From contig JBEKRL010000004.1 of the NCBI GenBank assembly GCA_049518775.1, positions 17,875 through 81,874 on the forward strand: a DNA stretch of 64,000 nucleotides, given 5' to 3'. The position numbers were made by a program, and so were the translations under genes. Numbering within the stretch: position 1 is the stretch's first letter; every line of letters begins with the position of its first letter. This DNA is from Bog-877 sp049518775. Lineage in GTDB: Bacteria > Chloroflexota > Dormibacteria > Aeolococcales > Bog-877. The notes under the pieces were generated by a model. That model was not told the origin of the DNA, ran no database searches, and saw only the letters and a program-made list of their open reading frames with translations. Shown one piece after another: positions 8,711-16,952 of this stretch.

Positions 8711-9163
8711 GTGCCTACGAGCGACGACCGCATTGAGCAGCAGGTCATCATCAATGCCAGCGCGGATCGGGTCTGGGACCTTTTGAGCCGGCCCGGCTGG
8801 TGGGCGCCGACCGAGGCCGACGCTCCGGTCGATCGAACGCCAGGCCACCAAGTCGTGCGGGAGAGCAAGGATTGGGGGCGATTCGCGGTCGAGGTTGTCG
8901 ACATCAAGCCTCTGACCTATGTCGCCTTCCGGTGGGCGAGCCAGTTCTCGGGTGAGGAGCTCGGCTCAGGCAGGGCGACCCTGGTCGAGTTCCAGGTCGA
9001 GCCCACCAGCGGCGGGATCAGGGTGGCTGTGTTGGAAAGTGGGTTCGCGCCGTTGGATGCGCCGGAATCGGTACGCCGGGCGGCCCTCGACGGCAACGCC
9101 GGCGGGTGGGCCGAGGAGTTGCGCGGGCTCCGGGAGCGGGCCGAGCGGTTCCCGAGCCCCTGA
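8711..9163 (+). CDS. SRPBCC (START/AHSA1-like) domain protein
   Basis: About 150 residues of helix-grip fold. EQQVIINASADRVWDLLSRPG is the usual first strand and helix, and RFAVEVVDIKPLTYVAFRWA with a long C-terminal helix completes the AHSA1-type domain. Such proteins bind small hydrophobic ligands or act as accessory factors; nothing fixes the ligand here. GTG 8711 is preferred because AGGGG precedes it, and because an upstream frame start at 8627 would run through the perfect hairpin. SRPBCC genes are commonly paired with an ArsR regulator, and a decayed ArsR start overlaps the end of this gene. Confidence 0.82.
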   Translation: MPTSDDRIEQQVIINASADRVWDLLSRPGWWAPTEADAPVDRTPGHQVVRESKDWGRFAVEVVDIKPLTYVAFRWASQFSGEELGSGRATLVEFQVEPTSGGIRVAVLESGFAPLDAPESVRRAALDGNAGGWAEELRGLRERAERFPSP

Positions 9164-9315
9164 GCCCGCACGCCGAAGCCGAGGTCGCTCAGGTCTTTGT
9201 GGCTCTCGCCGATCCCACTCGGCGCCGGCTGCCGCGCGGACACTGGAGAGGTGATGCCTTAGGACATGGTCACCTCGTTTCCGGGCCGGCGATGACGGCG
9301 TCCAGCTCGAACTGA
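9160..9315 (+). pseudogene. ArsR-family regulator remnant
   Basis: Immediately at the SRPBCC stop a frame reads AEVAQVFVALADPTRRRL, which is the characteristic beginning of ArsR repressors (F-ALADPTRR-IL). The similarity ends after about 24 residues; the following residues PRGHWRGDALGHG do not make the expected HTH, and the frame stops at 9315. The position matching the usual start is CTG. ArsR next to SRPBCC is a common gene pair, which supports reading this as a truncated or frameshifted gene rather than chance. Confidence 0.55.
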
Positions 9316-9420
9316 GCAAGGGCGAACAACGTGCAGCAGGCAGAGGCCGACGGGCGACTCAGCCCGCCCGGCTCCAGCTCAGCCGGCCGGCTGCGCTGAC
9401 AACCCCTTCGCGGGCTCGAG

Positions 9421-9915
9421 CTAGGTGTCGGGGTCCGGGGGTCCCAGGCCGCTGCCAACGAAGGCACTCAGAACATCCACGAGGATGTCCCTCTGGGATG
9501 CATCCAGCTCCTGCCCGAGACGCCTCAGGGAGCGTCTCCGCCAGCCGCGATACACCTCCAGGGCGCGGGCCGCCCGTGGGGTTGGCGCCAGCCAGACGGT
9601 GCGCCGGTCCTGGGGATCGTCCCGGCGCTCAACCAGCCCCTGGCGGATCATCCGGTTGGCCATGGCGGTCGCCGCCGCTCCGGTGATCCCCATCGACGCC
9701 GCAAACCGCCGCATGGGCATGCCTTCCGGAGGCAGGCAGCCAACCGCTTCGAGCTGGCGCCAGGTGACCGATCCGAGCTGGCGGCTGACATTGTGCGGAA
9801 GGGGCCTGTCCAGGACCGACCGGAGCTGCGGCTGGAGCTTCAGCATCCGTTCCACGAAGTCGTCAACTGGTGCAGTGTCCCTATCCCCAGGCCCATCGCC
9901 CGGCTGAAGGTTCAC
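9421..9915 (-). CDS. MarR family transcriptional regulator (second)
   Basis: A 164-residue winged-helix protein. SVTWRQLEAVGCLPPEGMPMRRFAASM is the start of the HTH region, GAAATAMANRMIRQGLVER is the recognition part and DPQDRRTVWLAPTPRA is the MarR wing. It has no partner gene on the same strand, so it may regulate itself and a distant target. A 17-bp inverted repeat (9928-9944) sits just upstream. It is unrelated in detail to the MarR at 1671-2165. Confidence 0.87.
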   Translation of the reverse strand: MNLQPGDGPGDRDTAPVDDFVERMLKLQPQLRSVLDRPLPHNVSRQLGSVTWRQLEAVGCLPPEGMPMRRFAASMGITGAAATAMANRMIRQGLVERRDDPQDRRTVWLAPTPRAARALEVYRGWRRRSLRRLGQELDASQRDILVDVLSAFVGSGLGPPDPDT

Positions 9916-9922
9916 GCAGTGA

Positions 9923-9944
9923 ATTATGTGACTGTCAGAGTCAC
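9923..9944 (-). promoter_or_regulatory. Palindromic operator and -10 element of the second marR
   Basis: GTGACT-N5-AGTCAC (9928-9944) is a perfect 6-bp-arm inverted repeat, overlapping a minus-strand CATAAT (9923-9928) that can serve as a -10 element 8 bp from the annotated start. This is the arrangement expected of an autorepressed MarR gene. No clear -35 box is visible. Confidence 0.45.
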
Positions 9945-10099
9945 CGGGCAGTTCCCGGCCGGTTTCGTCGGGGATGGCGGAGATCTGCGCCCCGCGCCTT
10001 CGCTGCGGTGCGGGGGCAGCTGCGGTGGTGCCCGCCGTCCGCCGGGCGGCCCGCTGATCGCGATGAAACCGAGTCGGGAGACGGCCCGTTTAACCGGAC

Positions 10100-10402
10100 G
10101 TGCCTCTCAGCGCCGACCGCTCCCGTTTGGCCGATGGCCTGGACCGCTGTCATGAGGCGGCGGTGCTCCTGAACACCGCGCTGACCGACCTGTCAGACGC
10201 CGAGGCCAGGGAGCTCGCCCTCGACGCCGTGGCGGCGGTGGCCCGGCTGGAGCGGCGGCTTCAGCTCCTCGCGGAGGCCTTCCGAATCGCCGAGAGCTTC
10301 CTCGCCGCCGACCAGTTCCTGGTGTCGGGCGCCGACACGGACGAGCAGGAGCCGGTGGCCTCGGTCCTGGGCCGACCCGCCCGCATCGGAAGCTCCGACT
10401 AG
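10100..10402 (+). CDS. Small hypothetical helical protein
   Basis: 100 residues, not recognised. The middle (about residues 15-75) is a run of amphipathic helix rich in Ala, Leu and Arg with regular heptad-like spacing (LALDAVAAVARLERRLQLLAEAF), followed by an acidic tail. There is no signal peptide or membrane segment. It runs towards nfuA, 17 bp from that gene's end. The start (GTG 10100, or TTG 10127) has no visible ribosome site, so the call as a gene rests on codon pattern alone. Confidence 0.42.
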   Translation: MPLSADRSRLADGLDRCHEAAVLLNTALTDLSDAEARELALDAVAAVARLERRLQLLAEAFRIAESFLAADQFLVSGADTDEQEPVASVLGRPARIGSSD

Positions 10403-10419
10403 CGCTCGCCCCTGGCCGC

Positions 10420-11022
10420 CTACTCCTTGGAGGACGGGTAGTAGGGGTTGGTGCCCTCGGCGTGATCGGTGGTATCGACCACCTCGACGATCTCCTCGAA
10501 GCGCTCCAGGATGGCGGTCCGCACTCCCTGGGACAAGGTGGTCTCGGCGAGGCCGCAGCCCTGGCAGCCGCCCCCCATCTGCACGTAGGCGACGCCATCG
10601 GCGATGTCGAGCAGACCGATGTAGCCGCCGTGGCCGGCCACCGCCGGGTTGATCTCCTGATCGAGCATGCGCTGGACCGCCTGGGCCAGGGGATCCTCAT
10701 CGGGGTCGTAACCGGTCTCCAGACTGAGCGCTCCGGAGATCGGGTCGGCCTCCACGCGGGAGCCGACCACATGGCGGGTGATGACCCGAGGAGCCACGAA
10801 GAAGATGTCGGGTGCCCCCTCCACCAGCACCTCCTCCGGCTTCAGCCCGCCCGCCTCAACCAGATCGAAGTTGAAGGTCAGCCGCTCGCCCTGGAGTAAC
10901 CCCGGGGTCACCGAGACCCATGCCTCGGGGTGCCCCTGGCGCGCTCGGAAGCTCCGGATCCGGGCCGCGGCCCGCTCACTCAGCTGAAGCCGGGGCACGT
11001 CCCCCCTGGTCTTGGTCTCCAC
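10420..11022 (-). CDS. nfuA: Fe-S biogenesis protein NfuA
   Basis: A 200-residue protein that carries [4Fe-4S] clusters to target enzymes. The N-terminal domain (LQLSERAAARIRSF onward) is an A-type scaffold fold without its cysteines, as in E. coli NfuA. The C-terminal NifU domain reads INPAVAGHGGYIGLLDI and GGGCQGCG, the CxxC that binds the bridging cluster, and ends PYYPSSKE, close to the E. coli ending. GTG 11022 is preferred over the longer frame because it gives the family length and has GGGA upstream. The many Fe-S and molybdo-flavoenzymes in the window are plausible clients, though that is inference. Confidence 0.9.
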   Translation of the reverse strand: METKTRGDVPRLQLSERAAARIRSFRARQGHPEAWVSVTPGLLQGERLTFNFDLVEAGGLKPEEVLVEGAPDIFFVAPRVITRHVVGSRVEADPISGALSLETGYDPDEDPLAQAVQRMLDQEINPAVAGHGGYIGLLDIADGVAYVQMGGGCQGCGLAETTLSQGVRTAILERFEEIVEVVDTTDHAEGTNPYYPSSKE

Positions 11023-11213
11023 TTGTCCCAGTCTGACGCGACGGGCTGGAGAGTGCCTGTGGCGCGCCGCTCGGTGGGCGGGGGATCCGCGATCCAGCCC
11101 GGTCATCGATGCGGTCGAGGCAGCGGCCGTCCGCGGAGGCCTGAGGCCGCTTGTCGTCGCCTGGCAGGACTCGACCCCGCCCACCGGGCGGGGGCTGGAG
11201 GGACTAGCCGGGC

Positions 11214-12068
11214 GTGACCGTCACTTCGTCCGCCGGCCGGCCGGCCGACGCGTCCGCGCCCCGCCAGGCGAAGGCCGAGCTCCTCGACCAGCTGACGCTG
11301 GGGGTGTTGGAGCTCACGTCATCCGCGGCCTGGGCCCGGTGGCTGCAGGTGAGCCGCCGCTTCCACCGCTACAGCTTCCCGAACCAGATCCTGATCCTGA
11401 GCCAGCGCCCAGATGCCACCTGGGTGGCCGGGTATCGGGCCTGGGTCCGGCTGGGCCGGCAGGTGCGCCAGGGGGAGAGGGCGATTCGAATCCTGGCTCC
11501 GTGCCTGGTCGTCCCGGAACCGGCGGAGGGAGAGGGGCCGCCGTCCCCCACCCTGCTCGGGTTCCGAGTTGCCCACGTGTTCGACCTGGCCCAGACCGCC
11601 GGAGAGGAGCTTCCCCAGCCGGTGCGGACCCTCACCGGGCCGGGTTCGCCGGACCAGCTCGGCAAGCTGGCCCGGCACGCCGTGGATCTGGGGTTCGACC
11701 TTCAGTTCAAGGCTCTCCGGGGCGCCAGGCACGGGGACTGCTCCCACGCCCTGCGGCGGATCCGGGTCAGCAGCGAGCTGGCCCCGGCCCACCAGCTGAA
11801 GACGCTGGCCCACGAACTGGCCCATGCGATCCTCCACGGGCCCGAGTTCCAGGGCTCCAGGGCACTGGCGGAGCTGGAGGCCGAGAGCGTCGCCTATGTG
11901 GTCTGCCAGGCGTTGGGGGTGGAGAGCCGAGACTACAGCTTCGGCTACCTGGCCACCTGGTCGGGAGGCGGTCCGGAGGCGGCACGGCTGGTGATCGCCG
12001 CCGGAGGGCGAATACTGAAGGCCGCCTCCTCGATCCTGGATGCGAAGGACGACCAACCGGCACCCTGA
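11214..12068 (+). CDS. ArdC-like protein: ssDNA-binding N-domain plus zinc metalloprotease
   Basis: A 284-residue two-domain protein. Residues about 20-95 (HRYSFPNQILIL, TWVAGYRAWVRLGRQVRQGERAIRIL) match the ArdC N-terminal domain (PF08401), which binds single-stranded DNA in plasmid antirestriction proteins. The C-terminal part is a zincin: HELAH at 200-204 with a third ligand Glu in ELEAES at about 224, as in ArdC and IrrE/ImmA proteases. The next gene downstream is an XRE repressor, so a protease-repressor switch is possible. There are no conjugation or phage genes nearby. Chromosomal roles of such proteins are largely unknown. Confidence 0.82.
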   Translation: MTVTSSAGRPADASAPRQAKAELLDQLTLGVLELTSSAAWARWLQVSRRFHRYSFPNQILILSQRPDATWVAGYRAWVRLGRQVRQGERAIRILAPCLVVPEPAEGEGPPSPTLLGFRVAHVFDLAQTAGEELPQPVRTLTGPGSPDQLGKLARHAVDLGFDLQFKALRGARHGDCSHALRRIRVSSELAPAHQLKTLAHELAHAILHGPEFQGSRALAELEAESVAYVVCQALGVESRDYSFGYLATWSGGGPEAARLVIAAGGRILKAASSILDAKDDQPAP

Positions 12069-12123
12069 GGGGACCCAAGCCCCCGTCGCGGCCACTCCAG
12101 CGCGGGCGCGCTCCGACCCGGCC

Positions 12124-12152
12124 TTGACAAAATGAGCCGCCACTCATAGGGT
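12124..12152 (+). promoter_or_regulatory. Promoter of the XRE gene with ATGAG/CTCAT operator
   Basis: A perfect TTGACA (12124-12129), a 17-bp spacer and TAGGGT (12147-12152). Within the spacer lies ATGAG-N6-CTCAT (12132-12147), an inverted repeat suited to dimeric XRE binding. The layout suggests autorepression of the downstream gene. Confidence 0.5.
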
Positions 12153-12180
12153 CGGAGGCGGAATCAGGGGGTGATCAGGG

Positions 12181-12507
12181 GTGTCCAGCAGCAACTTCGA
12201 CGTCTTGTTCCCGGAGGTGGAGGTTGAGGTCTCCGACCCAGGCCTTGCTGCCTTCCGCGACCAGGATGCCATGCGGGTCAAGTCACGCCTCATCGAGCTC
12301 GTCCTGGTGCGGCGCTTGGAGCTGGGGCTGACCCAGGAGCAGCTGTCACAGCGCTCGGGCGTGGCCCAGACGGAGATCAGCCGGATAGAGCGGGGCCGAA
12401 AGACCCCCAACCTGGACACCTACGCGCGGCTGGCCGCGGCGCTCAACTTGGATCTGATCGCGAGGAGACCACAACGGGTGGCCAGCCGGCGGCGGCCGCG
12501 CGTCTGA
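12181..12507 (+). CDS. XRE family HTH regulator (antitoxin-like)
   Basis: 108 residues. The HTH is at about residues 45-95: RRLELGLTQEQLSQRSGVAQTEISRIERGRKTPNLDTYARLAAAL, a textbook HTH_3 of the HigA / Cro-CI type. The N-terminal 35 residues are acidic, and the C-terminus is an Arg-rich tail RRPQRVASRRRPRV. It resembles HigA-type antitoxins, but no toxin frame precedes or follows it. The upstream neighbour is the ArdC-like metalloprotease. The start is GTG with GGGGTGATCAGGG before it. Confidence 0.88.
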   Translation: MSSSNFDVLFPEVEVEVSDPGLAAFRDQDAMRVKSRLIELVLVRRLELGLTQEQLSQRSGVAQTEISRIERGRKTPNLDTYARLAAALNLDLIARRPQRVASRRRPRV

Positions 12508-12903
12508 GGCCGGTCGCCGCTCTCACACGAGACTTGAGCATCCTCAGCTCGGTGCCAGCGCCTGCGAACAACCCGCGCCGGCGCGCATTCCCAGCGCGTT
12601 CCTCGTCGCGATGCGTCGGGCGACCGTCGCCGCCGGGATGAGGCAAACCGCAGCGGCTGGCGCGACCATCCGTCCGGGTGGTCTCCACGCCCTCACCGAG
12701 AGTGAGGAGGATCCTCATGCCGATCGGCCGTCTCCGCCGGGACGACGGAGTCGGGACCACGACGCCATTCCCAGGGGGTCTGGTTCAGGGGCCGGCAGCT
12801 GCGGTCAGGGCAGCCCGCCTCTTGGCGGCCGGCACCATCGCTTGGACAAGGCTCAGGCTACAGTTTGGCTCTGAAGCAGCGCGAAGGGCGAGACGGCAAC
12901 CCG
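12508..12903. other. Intergenic, no gene seen
   Basis: 396 bp between the XRE and YdeI-like genes. The open frames here overlap each other on both strands and show no recognisable domain. No hairpin with U-tract or clear promoter was found. Confidence 0.45.
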
Positions 12904-13452
12904 ATGAAGGCGCTCCATGTTGCCGATGGCAGCGAATGGCGCGCGTGGTTGGTGAGCAACGCCAAGACCTCCGAGGGGGTCTGGCTGCTCTACTACAAGA
13001 AGAGTTCGGGAAAGCAGCGGATTCCCTATGAGGACGCCCTCGACGAAGCTCTCTGCTTCGGCTGGATTGACAGCAAGATCAGAAAGGTCGACGAAGCCAG
13101 CTACGCGCAGCGGTTCACGCCCCGCAAACCCAGCAGTCGCTGGTCAGCCTCGAACGTTCGGCGCATGGAGAGACTGATCCGAGACGGGAGGATGACCCAG
13201 GCCGGGATGGATGCCTTCGCGTCTCACCAGACCCGGAGGGCCCCACCCCTGCCAACCCAGCTCCCGCGAGGCCAGGAGGATAGATTTAAGGCGCAGACTG
13301 CGGCGTGGGGCAACTTCGAGCGCCTCTCTCCCTCGTACCGGCGCCTGGCCATCGCCTGGGTCGCCGGCGCCAAGAAGGAAGAGACTCAGATCAAACGCCT
13401 CAATCAGCTCGTCGAGTCCTCAGCAGCCAACAAACGCCTCGAGTTCATGTAG
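12904..13452 (+). CDS. YdeI/OmpD-associated family protein
   Basis: 182 residues. ASEGVWLLYYKKSS-type opening (here KTSEGVWLLYYKKSSGK), YEDALDEALCFGWIDSK and YAQRFTPRKPSSRWSASNVRR are diagnostic of the YdeI/OmpD-associated family. The C-terminal FERLSPSYRRLAIAWVAGAKKEETQIKRLNQLV is the usual helical end. Members are linked to stress or antimicrobial-peptide resistance in enterics, but the biochemical role is not established. ATG 12904 is taken as start; the frame extends 13 codons upstream without family similarity. It converges on ackA. Confidence 0.88.
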   Translation: MKALHVADGSEWRAWLVSNAKTSEGVWLLYYKKSSGKQRIPYEDALDEALCFGWIDSKIRKVDEASYAQRFTPRKPSSRWSASNVRRMERLIRDGRMTQAGMDAFASHQTRRAPPLPTQLPRGQEDRFKAQTAAWGNFERLSPSYRRLAIAWVAGAKKEETQIKRLNQLVESSAANKRLEFM

Positions 13453-13487
13453 CCGATCTCACGCTGGGTCCCCTTGGAATCCGGCGG

Positions 13488-13528
13488 CAGGGGGCCGGGG
13501 CTCAGTCACTCCAGGGGGCCGGGCTCAG
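13488..13528. repeat. Tandem direct repeat between convergent genes
   Basis: Two copies of CAGGGGGCCGGG(G)CTCAG (13488-13505 and 13512-13528), differing by one G, separated by 6 bp, in the 85-bp gap between the YdeI-like gene and ackA. Confidence 0.6.
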
Positions 13529-13537
13529 CGGTCGATC

Positions 13538-14632
13538 TCAGCTCTGGAGCAGACGGCGAACCTCGCGGGCGATCTCCAGGTCCTCTCGGCTCTCTATGAC
13601 CATGGTCGAGGCCGGCGCGTCCGCCGCACCGATCTGCCGGTCCCCTATCCCGGATCGGTTGCCCTCGGGGTCGATGTGGATGCCCAGAAAGCCCAGACCG
13701 TCGCAGCACTCGCCCCGGATTCGCGGGGAATTCTCCCCCACCCCGCCGGCGAACACCAGAGCGTCGAGCCCGCCCATGGCCGAGGCCATGGCTGCCACCC
13801 CGGCGCGCAGGCGGTGCAGATAGACGCCGATCGCCAGAGCGGCGGCGGGGTCACCGGAATCGCGCCTGCTCAGAAGCACCCGGATGTCGGCGCTGCCGCC
13901 CAGGCCGAGCAGCCCGGATCGGTACTCAAGGGTTGCCGCGAGTTCGGCGGGAGCCATCCCCACGTGCTCCTCGAGCCAGAGCACCAGGCCGGGATCGACG
14001 TTGCCACATCGCGTCGCCATCACCAGGCCTTCGAGTGGCGTGAACCCCATCGTGGTGTCGACGGAACGGCCATCTGCGACCGCACACAGGGAAGCTCCGG
14101 CCCCAAGGTGGCAGGTGACCAGGCGAAGCCCCTTCGCCGGGCGCCCGAGGATGGCGGCAGCCTGTCGGGAGAGGTAGGCGTGTGATAGCCCGTGAAAGCC
14201 GTAGCGGCGCAGATTCCAGCGCTCGCGCCACGCCCGGGGCAGGGCATAAGAGGCCGCCGCGTCGGGCATGGTGACGTGAAAGGCAGTGTCGAAGCAGGCC
14301 ACCGCCGGCACTCCGGGGAGGGCCGCCTTGGCGGCATCGACACCGGCAATCGACTTCGGCTGATGGAGGGGAGCGAGTTCCGTCAGGGCCCTCAGCCGCC
14401 GCTCGACCTCCGGCCCGAGCCGCACTGCAGCGGTGAACTCGGTGCCGCCGTGCACGATCCGGTGTCCGACCGCGTCGATGGGACCCAGACCGCGGATCTC
14501 CTCCTCCACCGCCGAGAGGGCGGCCGCTTCATCGAACGCCGCCAGGTCCTTGGCCGCGGAGACGGTGTCGTCCGTCTCCACTACTCGAAGCTTGAGGCTG
14601 CTCGATCCGGCGTTGACAACTAGGACACGCAC
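13538..14632 (-). CDS. ackA: Acetate kinase
   Basis: Interconverts acetyl phosphate plus ADP and acetate plus ATP. NAGSSSLK near the N-terminus is the first acetokinase signature and RRYGFHGLSHAYLS the second; GAGASLCAV, TPLEGLVMATRCG and FAGGVGENSPRIR complete the ATP and acetate sites. At 364 residues it is somewhat shorter than the usual 395-400. GTG 14632 is chosen because GGAGAG precedes it and the protein then begins MRVLVVNAGSSS. No phosphotransacetylase or phosphoketolase gene is adjacent, so its acetyl phosphate source is elsewhere in the genome. Confidence 0.94.
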   Translation of the reverse strand: MRVLVVNAGSSSLKLRVVETDDTVSAAKDLAAFDEAAALSAVEEEIRGLGPIDAVGHRIVHGGTEFTAAVRLGPEVERRLRALTELAPLHQPKSIAGVDAAKAALPGVPAVACFDTAFHVTMPDAAASYALPRAWRERWNLRRYGFHGLSHAYLSRQAAAILGRPAKGLRLVTCHLGAGASLCAVADGRSVDTTMGFTPLEGLVMATRCGNVDPGLVLWLEEHVGMAPAELAATLEYRSGLLGLGGSADIRVLLSRRDSGDPAAALAIGVYLHRLRAGVAAMASAMGGLDALVFAGGVGENSPRIRGECCDGLGFLGIHIDPEGNRSGIGDRQIGAADAPASTMVIESREDLEIAREVRRLLQS

Positions 14633-15392
14633 TGTCTCTCCGCGGCCGGCCCCTTCCCGGCGCGAAAGTCGAGAGGGCCTACACCCTGCTCGCGAAAGTG
14701 GAGGCGGCAGTCGAGCCCCCCGTCGATAGTCGTCTGACGGAGATGACCCTGCCCGGCGAGCGACCTCGGCCTGCCACCGGCGGCGTCGATGATGAGGTCG
14801 CAACGGTCGAGGTCGTTCGCTAGCACTGGGTCAAACCGAGCGTGGTGGTGCATTCTTCCCGGCAACCGCTGACCTGGGGGTTGAGCCGTCGCCGCCTCGA
14901 ATTGGGCCGACGAGGAGGGAATGGTAGTGCATGCCGGCGCATGACGGGTCTCCGGGGGGCACCGCTTCCGGTTACCTGGGCGCCCTGCCTGCGGTGAGGG
15001 AATGATTCTCACCGCGGAGGTAGGAGTCGATCGGGAGTCGGTGCCCGCTTGCCCGGGGCACGCCGCCGAGGCCTGGGCGTGCACCTCGTGGGGCCATGGG
15101 AGCGTCACCACCGCACGTCTGAAGGCCAGGCCGCAGCCGCCCGTTGTCCCCGCTGATCTGGGTAATCTTGCCCCGCGTGTCCGCCAGGTCCGTCCGAGGA
15201 TTCCAGCCGCTGGCGGGAGTCGACGAGGAACCAGGGCCTCACCACCGCCTCCGGGACAATCCCCAAGCCGCGCATCACAAGGTGTTCAACGCTGGAGGTC
15301 AGGTGAGCTGGGCAGCGCCATTAGGCCCGGCCCAACGGCGCTGCCCGCAACGATCAGGATTCTCGCGTCACCTCAGCTTGTTGGTATTGCCG
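14633..15392. other. Intergenic, no gene seen
   Basis: 760 bp between ackA and the NCS1 permease, which share the minus strand. Frames on both strands lack domains and overlap each other. It marks the border between housekeeping sequence and the purine/ureide island. No tRNA, attachment repeat or integrase remnant was recognised here. Confidence 0.45.
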
Positions 15393-16850
15393 CTATGTCT
15401 CCGAGGCGCGGGTGGCGGCTGCTTCCTTCCGCACGCTGCCCACGGAGAGGACGAAGTAGACAAGGCCGCCGACGAGAATGCCGACCACCCAGCTGAAGTC
15501 AGCACCTCCGGTAGCCTTGGAAAGCGGGCCCGTAAAGGAGGGCACGTAGAAGGCGGCATCGATCCACAGCATCGCGGCCACCATTCCCAGCGCCTGAGCG
15601 ACAAGCGCCTTCCAGTTCACACCGCCGTTCCGCCAGTACAGTCCGCCAATCCTCGACACCAGCGAGCCGGTGTCGTAGCGGCCACGGCGGAGCAGGTAGT
15701 CGACCATCAAGATCCCGAACCAGGGTCCGAGCCAGACCACGATGTAGTCCAGGAAGCCCGACAGGTCGGTGTAGAACTTGCCCTTGAAGATCACCAGGGC
15801 GGTGACGGCCCCGGCCACGATGGTGTCGATGACGACCGCTCCCCAGCGCTTGATCGGCAGCCCCAAGGCCTGAAGCGTCACCGACGACGAGTACATGTCG
15901 ATCGAGTTGATGGCGAACAGCTGGGGGAGGACCAGGATGAGGAAGGGCCAGAAGAACCAACTCGCGAACGAGGATGGCACGCCGGTCACAGCGGTCACGC
16001 TCGGGCTCACAATGAAAGCCAGCGCTCCCAGAATCTCCAGCAGGATCGCGGGGATGGCGCCGCCCAGGGTGGCGGCCCAGAACGTCCTGGCCTTGGGTGT
16101 CGAGCGGGGCAGGTAGCGCGAGTAGTCGGCGGCATTCTCGGTCCAGCCCAGGCCACCAGCCGAGACGATCAGCACTACGGCAGTGGTCCACAGCGCCCAC
16201 GAGCCTGACTGATGGAAGTGGGAAAGGTTGACATGGGGGATGACCAGCACCGCCATGATCACGAAGAGCACGATGAAGACGTAGGACAGGTAGCGCAGGA
16301 GCCTGGTGATCATCGCGTGGCCGAGGAACGGCACTATGAACTGAATCAGGACGGCCGCGACTATCAGGATGGCCTTGAGCCCGGTCCCGACCCCGATGCC
16401 GCCCTTGACGAACATCGCCACGGCCACCAGCACGACAAGCACGATGCCCTCGATCTCAAAGCCCACCTGGGTGAGCCAGTTGAAGAACGAGACCACTCGG
16501 TTGCCGTTGATCCCGAAGGGGGCTCTGGAGACCATGAAGGCCGTGGTGCCGGTCTCTGGCCCGGGCAGGCTGGCCCAGCCCAGGAATGAGTAGAAGAGGT
16601 TGCCAACCAGGATGGCGAGCACCGCCTGGCCGAATGAGAGTCCGAATGAAATCGCCAGAGCTCCGTAGACCAGGAACTCAACGTTCCAAATCGCCCCGGC
16701 CCAGAGCCAGAACAGCCCTGAGGGCTTCATCTTCCTGTCCGCGTCGGGGATCAGATCGATGCCGCGCTGCTCGACCTTGAGCGCCGAGTACTCCTCCGTC
16801 GCCGGGACGGGCGCGCCCTGCCCTACATTGGTCGGATAGTTCCTTGCCAA
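15393..16850 (-). CDS. NCS1 family nucleobase/hydantoin/allantoin permease
   Basis: A 485-residue, about 12-TM secondary transporter. The N-terminus DLIPDADRKMKPSGLFWLWAGAIWN, the GLSFGQAVLAILVGN helix and SRAPFGINGNRVVSFFNW are classical NCS1 signatures, and TENAADYSRYLP lies in the middle loop. NCS1 carriers import cytosine, purines, uracil, allantoin or hydantoins with Na+ or H+. TTG 16850 is preferred: AGGGGGG lies 8 bases upstream, and a further 137 upstream codons have no transporter similarity. It is the last gene of the minus-strand arm of the island and is likely the uptake step, with hydantoinase as nearest neighbour. Confidence 0.92.
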   Translation of the reverse strand: MARNYPTNVGQGAPVPATEEYSALKVEQRGIDLIPDADRKMKPSGLFWLWAGAIWNVEFLVYGALAISFGLSFGQAVLAILVGNLFYSFLGWASLPGPETGTTAFMVSRAPFGINGNRVVSFFNWLTQVGFEIEGIVLVVLVAVAMFVKGGIGVGTGLKAILIVAAVLIQFIVPFLGHAMITRLLRYLSYVFIVLFVIMAVLVIPHVNLSHFHQSGSWALWTTAVVLIVSAGGLGWTENAADYSRYLPRSTPKARTFWAATLGGAIPAILLEILGALAFIVSPSVTAVTGVPSSFASWFFWPFLILVLPQLFAINSIDMYSSSVTLQALGLPIKRWGAVVIDTIVAGAVTALVIFKGKFYTDLSGFLDYIVVWLGPWFGILMVDYLLRRGRYDTGSLVSRIGGLYWRNGGVNWKALVAQALGMVAAMLWIDAAFYVPSFTGPLSKATGGADFSWVVGILVGGLVYFVLSVGSVRKEAAATRASET

Positions 16851-16899
16851 GGCATCCCCCCTGTGATCTGGGCCGTTGGACTCGCCGGAAGTTCCCGCC

Positions 16900-16952
16900 A
16901 CTATAAGGCTAGCCGGCGGTTCCCGGCTGGGGTCGGTTGGACCCCAGCCGGG
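16900..16952 (-). promoter_or_regulatory. NCS1 promoter with perfect 13-bp palindrome
   Basis: A minus-strand TATAGT (16900-16905) lies about 50 bp before the TTG start. Arms CCCGGCTGGGGTC (16922-16934) and GACCCCAGCCGGG (16940-16952) pair perfectly around a 5-nt loop and cover the place where a -35 box would be. There is no U-tract, so this is more likely an operator than a terminator. Confidence 0.45.

Noticed and set aside
10107..10772. Minus-strand 221-codon frame over nfuA and the small helical ORF
   Set aside because: Overlaps nfuA in another frame; Arg/Pro-rich without domain.
11485..11510. Stretch resembling a tRNA T-arm and acceptor end (GATTCGAATCCTGGCTCC)
   Set aside because: It lies inside the ArdC-like coding frame, and no matching D-arm, anticodon arm or 5' acceptor strand precedes it.
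12611..13031. Overlapping short frames before the YdeI-like gene
   Set aside because: No similarity, and they run into the YdeI-like gene in a different frame.
13538..14632. Acetate kinase as part of a phosphoketolase or pta operon
   Set aside because: No xfp or pta gene is adjacent on either side.
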